Shown here piece after piece: positions 8,276 to 18,832 of a stretch of 27,283 nt of DNA. Numbering within the stretch: position 1 is the stretch's first letter; the number at the start of each line of letters is the position of its first letter. A model generated the notes under the pieces. It was not told the DNA's origin. It did not search any database and was given only the letters and a program-made list of their open reading frames with translations. This DNA is from Guillardia theta CCMP2712 (lineage: Eukaryota; Cryptophyceae; Pyrenomonadales; Geminigeraceae), in the NCBI RefSeq assembly GCF_000315625.1, contig NW_005434463.1, forward strand, positions 61,113 to 88,395. Reading direction: 5' to 3'. The position numbers were made by a program, and so were the translations under genes.

Positions 8276-11200
8276 ATGCAAATCTACGAAGTCAAGTGCG
8301 GGAACAAAGATGGAGGATTCATGGGGAAGCTTGAGTTCAAGGATGATGGAGCTTACTGGGAGGCAAGCAGTTACTCCTGAATCGCTCTTGGTCACTGGTG
8401 GTGTGGCAGGCAAACGAGATGTCGTATACCGTTAAGATCATGAAAGCCGATGTTGAGCGAGCAGAATGGTGTGCTCATACTTGGCTCGTGCTGCCAGAAT
8501 AGTAAGAGTTATATTTCAAGGTGCCGAACGGGAAAGACTGGTCAGCTGAGATTGATCCAATCGAATGGATCAGTGACAAGGTTTGCCTTGATCGACCGTT
8601 CAATCACGGACATGCTCATTTAAGACAGATTCGAGGGATTCGAGCCCAGCGAATCAAAGAACTTGAAGGTGAAGGCAGATGTGTTTCGATTCTGGTGAAT
8701 CTGTTGCCAGGAAACCTGTTCCAAGCTTTTCAAAGTTGAACTCAAGACAGTCAAAGTATGCCTGCCAGCCACTCGACAGAATCCAGTCTGACATGAAGTT
8801 CTAGGTTGATGTACAAGGGAAAAACTTTGGAAAATTGAAGTTGGAAGGGGAAGAACTGAATTTCCACGTAGAATTATTTTTCTATGCGGTTGCATTTCTC
8901 GTAAACTCAAGTTCCAGATCGATGGAAAGAAAGCTTTCGATATCTCGTTGTCGGACTTGTCCAACTCTCAGGTGAAATGGCTTACTGTCTGTCATGCTGT
9001 CGACTGAAGACGATCCAGGTCATTCCGCAAAAAGATGAAATGGTTCTTGAGTTCAGACAAACGGAGGGCCTGAGCAAGGTAAATGCGAGAAATCAAAAAC
9101 CTTTACACCGGTTGAACTCATGTCAATCGTGTTTCAGAGACATGAAAGTCTTATCGAAATGAGGTTCTACGTGCCCCCAACAGAGGGTATGGACGAAGAC
9201 GATGCTGATGTATTCGCTCCGCACACAACTAGGATGATTCTCTGATCCGTGTTCAATTGCAGAGCAACAAGAAGGGAGTCGAAATCTTTCATGATAGAAT
9301 CAAAGAATACGTCTCCAAGGAATCCGGGGGCGAAAAGATCAGTATTTTCACACAGGTCAGGTGTCGCTCACCCAAGACCACTTTCGACGTTTCTTTGTAC
9401 TTGAACATCTTCAAGCTCCATGGGTCTTCCTATGACTTCAGCGTCAAGTGAGTTGAACGAGCTCCCAAAGGCAATCAGACCTCAAAGTATGGCAGGTACA
9501 AGCACGTCACAAAGTTGTGCAAGGTCCCGTCTGTGCAAGGAGCTCGGGTATATGTCGTTGATTCCCGATCGTCACATGAAACGTGTTGTTTGCTCAGGGA
9601 ACGCTCCTCATCTTGTCGCTGGACCCTCCACTCAGAAAGGGACAGGTGAGTTGATGGCAGTGAAGCTTCGCAGTGACTTTGGCTCAAGACGATGTATCAT
9701 CATGTGGTCCTTCATTTTCCAGAAAAGGATGAGGATGACAAGGTCCCTTGACTGCCAGACTGTCTCATGAATGAGCTTCCGTCTAGGTTCCTGTAACTCT
9801 TCCCAAGAACTTCGACTGGAAGGACATTCCGGGCAAGGTTGTAAGATGGAGTATCCTTCGAGAAAACCTCAACGCGGAAACAGGTGAAGGATGCGATTCA
9901 GCCGACGATGACTGGCAAGAGCGTCGACATCCTTGGCAGTCTCTTTCAGTTCTTGGCGTTGGCGTCCGAATCTAAGTTGAAGGTCGCCGGTCATTCCTTG
10001 AGTGTTTGTTGGATTCACTTCATCACTTCACAGCTCTACGAAAAATCTCAATTCCAATCAAATCGAGACGAAGGTGGACATTGCTGGAATCATTCTATCC
10101 TCAAGTTGACACTTTCACTACAGAAAGTTTTGCAGTGTCTGCCTGTATTGGTGCATCCAAAGGATATCTCTACTTTCTGGACAAGTGTTTTGTCTTCCTT
10201 GAATCGGTAGTTTCAATTTCCTGTTGGCTTGTTCAGGCAAGGTTTGACCCGTGCTGTTTCTGTTTTGCTCAGCCACCTCAAGTCATCATGTACGAGCAAG
10301 TTGAAACAATCGTGTTCGACAGAAAGGATCAGTTCACACAGGTTTGTATCCTATGCAAATCTGATTCCTTGCCTCGTCTGATGGGAGGGTCTGCGAATAG
10401 TCAACGACTTTCGATTTCAAGATCAAGCTAGACAATGGGAAGAGCCAGGTACGAAAGAAAATTTCAAGGAGTTTGTGTCTCATTGGAGATTGCAGGACTT
10501 CAACAACATTAACAAGTCCGAGTTGAAGAACATTCGGGGATGGTGAGTGCTCTCTGAAGGATTGGAAAGTCAGAGGTCAGAAGCCTCTGACTCGCTGGCC
10601 CGCCAGGTTCAGGAGTGTGTGCGAGCACATGTTCGACGGCAAGAAGATGAGGATCGAAGATGATGACTCAGACGAAGAGGAAGAACTTAAGGTACCCGCG
10701 ACTCTGATGAGCCTCCGGTCGTGACAGCGCGAGAAGGATGCGGGGAATGATGACGACGACAAGCACATCAAGAACCGTCTGGCGGCGGAAGCTGGTGCCA
10801 TCAGTCGGTCGGCGGTCATAGAGGATGATGTTGTCGTGTGCAGGTCAAGATGACGAGGATGACGAATCCTCCTCCGAGGATGAAGACTTCGAGGGCAAGT
10901 CTGAGTCCAGCAGGTGAAGTCGCTAAGGGTCGTTTCGAGGTTTTGAAGCTTGTATGTCAGTGAGGAGAGCAGCGCGGATGAGGAGGGATCGAGGTGCGGA
11001 TGAGCAACTCACAGCCTCGTCCCTGCATGTACTCACTCATGAGCAGCGAGGGAGAGAGCGACGAGGACACGAAGAAGAAGAGCAAGAAGGTGAAGGGCAG
11101 CAGCTGGTCGTTGCCTTCCGCCTCACCTTGCCCAGGCGCCCAAGTCGAAGGAGGTGAAGGCGAAGAAATCCAAGAAGGAGGAGAAGGAGGAGGTCTGCAA

Positions 11201-12181
11201 ACCGCTGCCCCTGGCTGTGCTGATGTTTGAGGACCAGACTTCAACCAAGCGGCAAAAGAAAGATCCGAATGCGCCCAAGAGGCCGAAATCTGCCTGGCTT
11301 CTCTTCTGTGATGCTAAGCGAGAGGACGTGGGTTGAGTCGCTCCATCGGCTGGTGTGCTGAGATGTTTCGACTACAGATCGTCAAAGAGAACCCTGATAT
11401 CAAGTTCACTGAGGTCAACGGAAAGATCTCTGAGATCTGGAAGAACTTGTCGTCTGATGAGAAGAAGCCCTTCGAGGTCCTGGCGTCGACCCGCGTCTCC
11501 TGCTGACGTTTCTCACTGGACCCCAGGAGGAGGCCGCGAAACTTGCGTCCAAGTACAAGGAGGACAAGGCCAAGTACGACAAGGAGAACCCCAGCAGCAG
11601 CGGTGGGGCCGGCAAGAAGCGAAAGGGGGAGGACGAGAAGGAGGTAGCGGCTTCGCCCTGCATGTCAAAGTGCTTGACTGCCATGACAGGGGAAGGCCAA
11701 GAAGGCCAAGAAGGACCCCAATGCTCCCAAGAGAGGGCAAAACGCGTACATGCTGTGGTCGCAAGAAGCTCGTGAGAAGATGAGGAAGGTGAAGAGAGTC
11801 GCTGCTGCTCCCCGAGCTCACGACGCGCAGGCCAACCCCGACTTGCCCATGAAGGCGGTGATGCAGCAGCTGGGAGAAAAGTGGAAGGAGATCGTATGGC
11901 AAGGCTCGTAGCCGTCGTAGCTCTAACGATGTTCCAAGGATGCCGAGGAGAAGAAGGAGTGGGAGGAGAAGGCTAGAGAGGTCCGACGTGCGCGCGCCTT
12001 GGTCGACGTAACGTGAGATGGCAGGACAAGGAACGGTTCAAACGGGAGACGGAGGAGTACAAGAAGAAAGGTCCCTCGCTCGAAGAGTTCGAGAAGGCGG
12101 GAGAGGAAGACTCAGGTACCACAGCAGACACTCTGACGCTCCTCCTCACGCCTTGCAGGTGAATCGGAGGACTCTGATTGA
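8276..12181 (+). CDS. SSRP1: SSRP1/Pob3 subunit of the FACT histone chaperone, with two HMG boxes
   Basis: FACT partners SSRP1 with SPT16 to loosen and rebuild nucleosomes during transcription and replication. Thirty-three exons were reconstructed: 8276-8362, 8410-8468, 8521-8580, 8629-8668, 8711-8755, 8805-8867, 8912-8971, 9019-9078, 9138-9209, 9263-9447, 9496-9547, 9598-9645, 9689-9742, 9787-9837, 9884-9989, 10034-10206, 10273-10341, 10401-10448, 10496-10542, 10607-10691, 10728-10794, 10844-10913, 10961-10993, 11044-11089, 11136-11192, 11232-11327, 11378-11476, 11527-11643, 11690-11788, 11831-11893, 11939-11980, 12025-12115, 12159-12181, about 788 residues. Family motifs in order: FEGFEPSES, FDISLSDLS, MRFYVPP, FKLHGSSYDFSVK, LSLDPPLRKGQ, RKISIP, FDFKIKLDNG. 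An acidic Asp/Glu/Ser stretch follows (about 440-560), then HMG boxes at about 588-656 and 691-765, both opening with DPNAPKR. The protein ends ESEDSD. The first intron (8363-8409) starts with GC. Two HMG boxes are unusual. Confidence 0.95.
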
Positions 12182-12299
12182 AACTTCATCGGCCGCACTT
12201 GAACCTCCATGCTCTATGTGTAAATGTTTCTACGAGAGCGACAGACAGACACGCCGATGCTTCACTGTCATTGCGATAACAAACTTGTGTCCTGTCACT
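12182..12299. other. Convergent spacer
   Basis: A 118-base gap between the SSRP1 stop and the stop of the minus-strand tandem-module gene. It must contain both 3' ends. No hairpin or other signal was recognised. Confidence 0.5.
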
Positions 12300-13277
12300 C
12301 TAGTCGTCTTCGACGTCGTTGATGTCGTAGGGACCAAGCTTCGAATCCTGCGCCTCGTTTCATCATGCTGGACTCTCAGGGTGAGCCACTCACTTCCCCG
12401 CTTCCCGTCACAGTCTTCTTCATCGCAAACTCTGATGGCTGCACGTTGCCCTGCCGCATCATGTCAGTCTCTTCTTAGCCGCAGCAGGGGCCTGACCGCC
12501 TCGATCATCTTCTCGACAGGAGCGTCGAAGTCAGGATGCCTCCTGCGCTCTCGTAAGCGCTATCAGGTCGAGCGAGAGAAAACGACGAGGGCAGCAATGG
12601 GGGGAGCGTTGGGAGTCAAACCTTCGGAAGTTGTCCATGGGCTGCACGTCAGGAGGCTGCTCGTTCACGTGGATGTTGCCAGCCTCGGCCTGGCGAGCGC
12701 ATGAGCCAGGAGGAGCTGAGAGGGAGAGAAGAGAGACAGGGGGAGAGGAAGAAGGGGAAGGGGACGGGGAAGGGGAGGGGGCGGGGGCGGGCTCACAATC
12801 TTCTCGAGGGGAGCATCGAAGAACGCGGGCTCAAACACCGGGCTGTCAATATCGCCTGCAGGACCGTCAGGTCGCTCACAAGTGGGCTCGGTGACTTTCA
12901 CCTCCTACAGCAGCTGCGACTCCCTTTCCCTTGACGTTTCCTGCACGAGCGTCAGCAACACACACATGCTGGGCTTGTCCAGCTCACCGGCCTCGAGCAT
13001 CTTCTCGGGAGGAGAGTCGAAGTCAGGATGGTTCCTTCCCGCACAGTTAGCCATGCAGCGGGCGAACAGCATCGCAGTTTACCTGCGGAAGTTGTCCATG
13101 GGCTTGACGTCGGGAGGAGGCTCGTTGACGTGGAGCTTGCCGGCTGAGGCGAGCCTCTCCTCGGGAGCATCGAAGTAAGGATGGTGCCTCTCCTCTCCCT
13201 CGGGGTTCACGTCAAACTGCCACGAGCATCAGGCAAGTCACTTGTATCCTCCGCTCTCCCACCACTTCCTTCCCCAT
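12300..13277 (-). CDS. Unknown protein with two tandem copies of a ~65-residue module
   Basis: Family not recognised. Nine exons fit with matching phases: 13277-13242, 13216-13083, 13034-12988, 12940-12902, 12855-12797, 12689-12622, 12542-12497, 12450-12394, 12347-12300, giving 177 residues. The start is MGKEVVGERRIQ, spliced in frame to FDVNPEGEE. Each half repeats the same order: FDAP followed by EE/LEKI, then AGK/NLHVNE or NIHVNE, PPDV-PMDNFRR, HPDFD-P-EKM-EAGNV. The FDxP motif therefore occurs four times (FDAPEER, FDSPPEK, FDAPLEK, FDAPVEK). Exon boundaries are nearly duplicated too: an intron follows NFR with the same phase in both halves. The tail is acidic and ends VEDD. There is no signal peptide and no membrane segment. 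It is rich in Pro, Asp and Glu, so probably soluble and extended. Confidence 0.8.
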
Positions 13278-13581
13278 GCGGAGCTGAAGCCTCTTGCTCG
13301 AAGAGCAGCATGGTGCGGGCGCAGTGTTGCGAAGCCTCAACGACGTGGAGGACAGGAAGGCAGTTGATGTCTACTCCACTCACCCGTCAGCAACTCTCAG
13401 CTCTGCTTCCTCCGCTTCACCTGGGCGAAGCAAGAGACAGCGGCAAGCAGCAATGCACAGCGCATTCTCGTCGTCTGGAATGCAAACGTGCATTCAGTCT
13501 CAGCCGCAAGCGATGCAATCATAGTTCAACACCCATGCATGAGCGCCCCTTAACCACTAAACCTTAAACCACGACTGTCTA

Positions 13582-13583
13582 TG

Positions 13584-13630
<47 letters not shown>
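13582..13630 (+). repeat. (TGCC)12 microsatellite
   Basis: About twelve uninterrupted copies of TGCC, roughly 300 bases upstream of the start codon of the tandem-module gene. Confidence 0.95.
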
Positions 13631-14699
13631 TCCGAACTAGCGTATTGCCAGTCGCAAAGCTTTCCGTCACAAAGATGCTACATGTAAGGATTCATCCCTC
13701 AGGCTAGGATATACATGTTCACTCTTGATCTTGTTTCATCATTATCTTCTGCATTTCTCTTGTATGAACCTCTCTGTTCCAATCTCCTTCCTGATGCCTT
13801 TTCCATTCTCTTTGTTCCATTTCAACCCCTGTCTCCATTTCCATCTCCCTTCTTCATGGTCCTCGCCCTTCATCCTCCATCCACCATCCTTGGTCGCTGA
13901 TACTTCATCGTCATCAATCGCCATGTTCCATGTCAGCGCATCTTTTCCTCTTCTCCTTCTCTGTCATCGCCATCTTCGCTTCCGCACCCACGCAGCTGCT
14001 TCCTCTCTCATGGCCACCCTGCAAGCCCCCTGCGTGTTATTAACCTATATATCTTCTAATAAAGTATCACTGATGGATCCCATATAACAGATATCTGTTA
14101 AAATAACAAAGAATTAAATTTTTGGATTATTGGCTCAAGTCTTTATTTTATTTAAGTAAGATCAAGGTTATAAACTGCATCCTTGATTTCTTCGTTGTCC
14201 TTTAGGAAACATATCCCTTAATAAGTCATATAATGTCTAGGCAATTGCTCTGATTAGACTATTAGCAACCTATAAAGTTATTTATTAGTCTAATAGACGA
14301 TATTTCCATCGCCTACGTTCGCCTGGCAGCTTCAATCCTTGGACCTCTAAGAATATTCGACCAACTAAATATGTGTTTCAAATTATTTGTTGTAATTTCA
14401 AATTTAGCATGTACATTTCTGGATTCCTGTTTCGTACATCTGGCCTGCCAACGATGTGATGCGACCCTTGCTGTGTTTTCAATATATATTTTTGTCTCAA
14501 TGGAAAAGTTCAAATTTCAAAAAACATTTTCAATAGTACCAACATCGTTTTGGAAAGGGCTGACCTCTGGGAAATTTCGTTGCAACACTTGGAATATGTT
14601 CTCTATAATTTCAAATATACAGGACAAAATGAAATTGACGAAACAAGTCACAAGAACTAACCCACTCTGACCCGGCATCACTTGAATCGCGTTGTAGTA

Positions 14700-14870
14700 C
14701 AAAAACTGAGGCCGCCGGGCCCGGCCCCGGCTCGGAGTGGCGCCGCGGCGCGGGCGGCCCGGCCCGGACTCCGGCGGGCCGGGCCCGGGGGGCCGGCAGC
14801 CGCTGAGCGGCCCGCAGCAGCCTGCCACTGCCCGGCCGGCCAGTGCCACGGTCACCGGACGGACTCCCGG
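14700..14870. repeat. Extremely GC-rich block with GGGCCCGG palindromes
   Basis: Nearly all G and C, with repeated GGCCCGG, CCGGGCC and CCGGCGGG words on both strands, directly abutting the AT-rich block. It resembles the smaller GC-rich blocks at 7558-7611, 16993-17035, 19874-19916 and 24865-24895. Confidence 0.7.
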
Positions 14871-15404
14871 CCGCGCGGTGGTACGGTGCCTGTTGCCAGT
14901 GGCGGGGGCCCAGAGCCTGGCTGTTCCCGAATCCCGGTCAGCCTTACGCGGCGCGGCTGCTATCAAACCTATCAGGATCAGTGTGGATTTTGCTTCTTAT
15001 CATATTCTTGAATCATCTCCAGGCTCTCTCCTCTGTACCGGGCCCCCGGCGATCCTGTTCCCCTTTGGAATCTGTGCCACGACTGTGTGAGACGCCTCTG
15101 TGCCGGGCCAGTCCAGGAGTCGCTTTCAGTGAGTCTCAGTGTGTGTGAGAAGTGAGAACCGCTTCCCTTTTAGTAGACTGAGAAGTCCAATGTAAGTTCC
15201 GAAGTTCTTGTTGAACTGCGCTGACTCAGTGAAGGTTCAACTTGAGAAACTTGTAGGTGTGACTCTTGTGTGTGTTTGTGTCTTAGTTCGGGTGTGCTTG
15301 AGGCGAATACTGTCTTGAAGTTGCAATAAACTCTACTAGAAGTGCATCCTTGTCATCCGCTTTGCTCGGTCTCCCGTTTTCAAATCCATCGGCCCATTTC
15401 AAAA

Positions 15405-16425
15405 TTATACTCTACTGTCGTGCATTGGAACATGTACCGACATGAGCCTGCAACAATCTTGATATTTGGACTCAACCTCTCTCGCTCTTCTCTCCTGTTC
15501 GGTCTCCTGCTTCCTCATCGTATTCCTCGTTTCCAAGCCGAATCCCATCATGTTAGCAACACTCTTGTACAGAAGGTCCTGCTTGACGGTTTCCTTGTAC
15601 TCCTCGAGCATCCACGAGCCTACTCTCATTTCCTCGATCTTTTCTATCATTTCCTGCTCAGAATACTCGTCCAAGGACAGAAGGTCCTTTTAGCTGACCT
15701 CTCCCCATCCTTCAAGGAAGTCCTCTATCTCGTCCCCTGCTCTCTTCATAGTAAAGTCGCACCTTCTCTCGTTCCCGTCAACCACCTGTATCAGGCTAAC
15801 AGGACCCGCACTTCAGATCGTACGCACATCACCCTCCATCTCGCTTCCATGCTCTTCCATAGCAGGAAACATGTCGTCATTGTCGTCTTCCCTGTCACCG
15901 GAGGGCCTAGGATCCAACCCAAACATCCTTCCTTGCACACCTTCCCTCAAGGAAACGCCATTGCTCATTGAAGCTTTCCCTGCAGTAGAGCATCAGCTGC
16001 CCTGCTGGCCCAGGACTTGGATTCAGTAATGCTCGATCGTTGGTGAAAATTTTACGATCCTCCCTCTATCCTGCTTGACTAAGATCCAAATTTGTCTCTA
16101 ACGAGGGAAGGATCTTGGCCCATGCGATCAAGTCCAGCATCTGACTCTGTCCAAGCAGTTCTTTTCACTGAAAAACCACTTTTGGATGGTGCACCTGTTT
16201 CAATTGAAGACGGTTTCGAAGCTGCTCCTCTTTCTTGCGAAGCTGCTCCTTTTCTTTACGAAGTACGGCTTGTCTCCTCGGATCCTGTAGACCTAAACAC
16301 ATGATCTCTTCCCCGATCTGCTTGATCTCTTTGTCTACCCCTTTGATCTCTTTCTCTCCCCCCTTGCAGAGCTCGTTTGGAATCCTCCCCTCAAACATGT
16401 CGCAGACGACTAGCAAGCTACACAT
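15405..16425 (-). CDS. Uncharacterised coiled-coil protein
   Basis: Six exons fit with matching phases: 16425-16195, 16146-16103, 16015-15941, 15891-15828, 15785-15699, 15653-15405. They give 249 residues from 16425, or 240 if ATG 16398 is used. Introns are 42-87 nt. The first exon encodes a coiled coil with the repeated pattern LRKEKEQLRKKEEQLRNRLQ, preceded by KEIKGVDKEIKQIGEEI. Next come PGPAGQLMLYCRESFNEQW, an acidic stretch (REDDNDDMFPAMEE), EDFLEGWGE, and a C-terminal charged helical region containing GSWMLEEYKETVKQDL and QERRAREVESK. Repeated LRK-EEQLRK coiled coils recall proteins expanded in some algae and oomycetes (Crinkler-like families), but I see no domain that proves this. Function unknown. 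Confidence 0.65.
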
Positions 16426-16647
16426 GGCAGGTCACTGGCACGTAGGAAGCAGCAAGGAACCTGATGGGGCCCAACTCGTCTCTTTCCATTGGTAGGTGAT
16501 TTCTTCAGGATCATATTTTTATGTGTTCGGTTTTAGAGGGATCTACCAGAATTTATAGAACTTTATCTTCAACAATAAATATACTATAAAATATCGAGTA
16601 AAAGAGTGTCCCGCCGGCGTTTGCTCCATGCCGCCGTGACTGCAATC

Positions 16648-16706
16648 TTTTACTCAAAGTTAAGTAACTTACATAAACAATATTTTACTCAAAGTTAAGT
16701 AAAATA
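16648..16706. repeat. Two copies of a palindromic TTTACTCAAAGTTAAGTAA element
   Basis: The same 19-mer occurs at about 16649-16667 and within 16683-16704. In the second copy TATTTTACT (16681-16689) and AGTAAAATA (16698-16706) are perfect inverted arms around an 8-base loop. A near copy with TTTT in the loop occurs at 24807-24831. Confidence 0.85.
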
Positions 16707-16992
16707 TCATACGGCCCCCAGTTCCTCCCTCATCATAATTGGACGGCCTCCTGCACCAGGCGCCGATACAAGGAAGATATTCGGTAGGGGTAGTCAGCGA
16801 CGGTTGTCGGGTGGGGGGGATGGGGGAGGTTCACTCTGGGCTTGTAGTCATTGAGATCATTATCTGGGAATAATGCAGGACTTGAAGAATATCATACCCT
16901 TGGTATGTATGGTAGTATTACTCAAGGTCCCTAAATTGAGTACGAGGGGGTAGTGTAGGGAGGTGTCTGGACTATATGATAGTAGTAGGCCA

Positions 16993-17035
16993 ACGCGCGC
17001 CGTGCCCTGCCCGGCCCCGCCGGACCTCCGGGGAT
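16993..17035. repeat. GC-rich block
   Basis: A short GC-only stretch (GCGCGCCG, CCCGGCCCCGCCGG, CCTCCGGGG) embedded between G4TA-type tracts, mirroring the arrangement at 7558-7611 and 19874-19916. Confidence 0.6.
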
Positions 17036-17794
17036 TTCACATTCAGGGGGTAGGGGTACTCAAGGACTGAATCTCCTTGGGGATAACAGGGGGTGATTTT
17101 GTGGAAGTGAGGAGGTGGGGATTAGAGGTACTGCAAGGTGGCGTTAGGGAAGGGACGCTGCTTTCGTGTCGTCTGTGCGTAGCAAAAGGTTTGAGCGGAA
17201 AATGAGGGAGGGGAAAGGATGGCGCTTTGAGATTAGAGACCCACTTAGTAAATCCTCCCTTCCTACCCCACCCCATATAAACTCTTGGGGTCTGCTAGAA
17301 ACACACTAGAGAGAATCATGTAGTCACCTAACCGATGCGACTCTCCGGAAATGACCCCCTACCCTCTTTTATGGGAAAAGTACCGGTGCTGTTCCATTAG
17401 AAGAGTTTCGAAAAAACAAGTTTTCGATTGGAAAAGGTTGCAGATACACATAAAAAGATTGAAAAGACTTGGTTTCGTTTCTGATTACAGATTGCATGAC
17501 AAGGAACAAACTGGTAGCTCAACCCCACCCCACCCTACCCCCATCCATCAGCACCCCACCCTGACATTGAGAACCCCCTCATATATTTGTATTGGATGAG
17601 AAAAGACAGACCACGGGTTCTTGCACCTGTCATTGGTTCAATTTTTGTACCCTTTTACCACTACCCCTACCCATCATCCTAGCCCACTCCCAATTGATTC
17701 TCCCGGACTACCCACTCTACTCTCTCGTCAGTAGTGTCTGGTCCTCACCCTACCCCCCGCTTTACTCGAGTCCTGATATACCTGAATCCCCCCA

Positions 17795-17800
17795 TATAAA
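17795..17800 (+). promoter_or_regulatory. TATA-like box
   Basis: TATAAA lies 40 bases before the ATG of the 101-residue open frame, within CCCCCCATATAAAACC. The spacing suits a core promoter with a very short 5' leader. Confidence 0.45.
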
Positions 17801-17839
17801 ACCTTCACTGCCCTGACCGCTCGTCTATCCCCATCAAGC

Positions 17840-18145
17840 ATGCATTTCGGAGGAAGCAAAGCTGTTCTCTCCCCGGTCCGTCTTCTCTTCGCAAGAGGAT
17901 TCCCTGTCCGCCTCATCCAGTCCATCTCTCACCAGACAAGCCCCGTCGGCTCCCAGCCCGCCGAGTACGCTGCAGCAAACCGTGGAACAGAGACGCTGGA
18001 TTACTCCCGAGAGATCTCTCACCCCAATGAGCTCATGGCCTTCCGAGTGGTCAACGCGCCTCTGATGAGCAAACAACCATGCAAAGATGACATCATCACC
18101 TGGGACGACCTCTTTCACAAAAATGACCTGTATTATAGACAGTAG
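17840..18145 (+). CDS. Small protein of 101 residues, possibly mitochondrial
   Basis: A single-exon frame beginning shortly after a TATAAA. The first 30 residues contain Arg, Ser, Leu and Val but no acidic residue (LSPVRLLFARGFPVRLIQS), as expected of a mitochondrial presequence. The remainder is polar, with EISHPNELMAFRVVNAPLM and a C-terminal WDDLFHKNDLYYRQ. It is balanced in composition, unlike the chance frames around it. I do not recognise the family. It could be a small subunit of a mitochondrial complex, but that is inference. Confidence 0.55.
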   Translation: MHFGGSKAVLSPVRLLFARGFPVRLIQSISHQTSPVGSQPAEYAAANRGTETLDYSREISHPNELMAFRVVNAPLMSKQPCKDDIITWDDLFHKNDLYYRQ

Positions 18146-18832
18146 CTTGGAATCGGACTCTTTGAAGGTCCTGGTTCCTGCAGCACCGACGAGCCATGGC
18201 CTGTTATGCCAAGGAGCTCTATGTATTCTAGGCTAGTAACCATTAACAAGTTCTTGTCTATCATGTCAATGAACTGAATGTATTTTATCCCTTTGTCTAT
18301 CAGTTGGCAACACTCGTGGCAACACTCGGTGTTGCCTGCGCTCCGTGATGGTGCTGCGGAACTGGGTAGGAGGAAATGTCTGAGAGACACCACAACATTT
18401 TGTGCTTGACCTCAAACTCAATCACAATCATCATGAGCATCTCCAGAACGAGAGGTTTGCAGAAGGAGACAACTAACGAGTTAACATGATGGAGTACTCA
18501 CGTTGTAGTGAGCGAGCCCATTGCTTCCGAGCTGCCTTCACGAGGATTCCTGCCCTACCAAGAGTTCTCGGACCCGACATGATACGAACCGATACAAGTC
18601 AACTGATTTTAGTTTACTATCTTTGTCGTTAAAACTACGATCATCATGGTCCGTTGAGAGCTGGCCAATGCCAACACAGGTGTAGGCCATACACGATACT
18701 TGTGGAAAGTGGAAATCACTCCAATGCATATTTCACTGCAAAAGAAATGTCAATGTCATTTGCATCGTTGTAACAAAGATCGCTTTACCGAATACGAGAC
18801 TGTACACTAGGTGGTATTGTGCCAACAGGCAG
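18146..18832. other. Intergenic region
   Basis: No gene supported. Notable only for a short duplicated hairpin at 18306-18336. It contains the 3' flanks of the convergent genes ending at 18145 and 18833. Confidence 0.45.
18306..18336. repeat. Duplicated GGCAACACTCG with hairpin
   Basis: GGCAACACTCG occurs at 18306 and 18318. The second copy pairs perfectly with GTGTTGCC at 18329-18336 over eight bases with a TCG loop. Confidence 0.8.

Larger units (their letters stand above)
13278..15404. other. Long intergenic region with abrupt AT-rich to GC-rich junction
   Basis: No gene could be supported. From about 14040 to 14690 the DNA is AT-rich, with a 14-bp palindrome AACAGATATCTGTT at 14086-14099. 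At about 14700 it switches sharply to extremely GC-rich sequence (to about 14870), then to mixed sequence with GTGTG stretches. Short open frames in the GC-rich part are compositional artefacts. The region also holds the 3' flank of the coiled-coil gene ending at 15405. Confidence 0.5.
16426..17839. other. Intergenic region rich in palindromes and G4TA/C4TA tracts
   Basis: No gene is supported. AT-rich sequence at 16500-16710 carries two TTTACTCAAAGTTAAGTAA elements. It is followed by G-rich plus-strand tracts (16780-17080, words such as GGGGGTAGGGGTAC), a GC-rich block (16993-17035) and C-rich tracts (17520-17780). A TATAAA lies just before the gene at 17840. A second CATATAAAC at about 17274 has no gene behind it. 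Confidence 0.5.

Noticed and set aside
13582-13630. TGCC array considered as a CRISPR-like or regulatory array
   Set aside because: Units are directly contiguous without spacers; it is an ordinary microsatellite.
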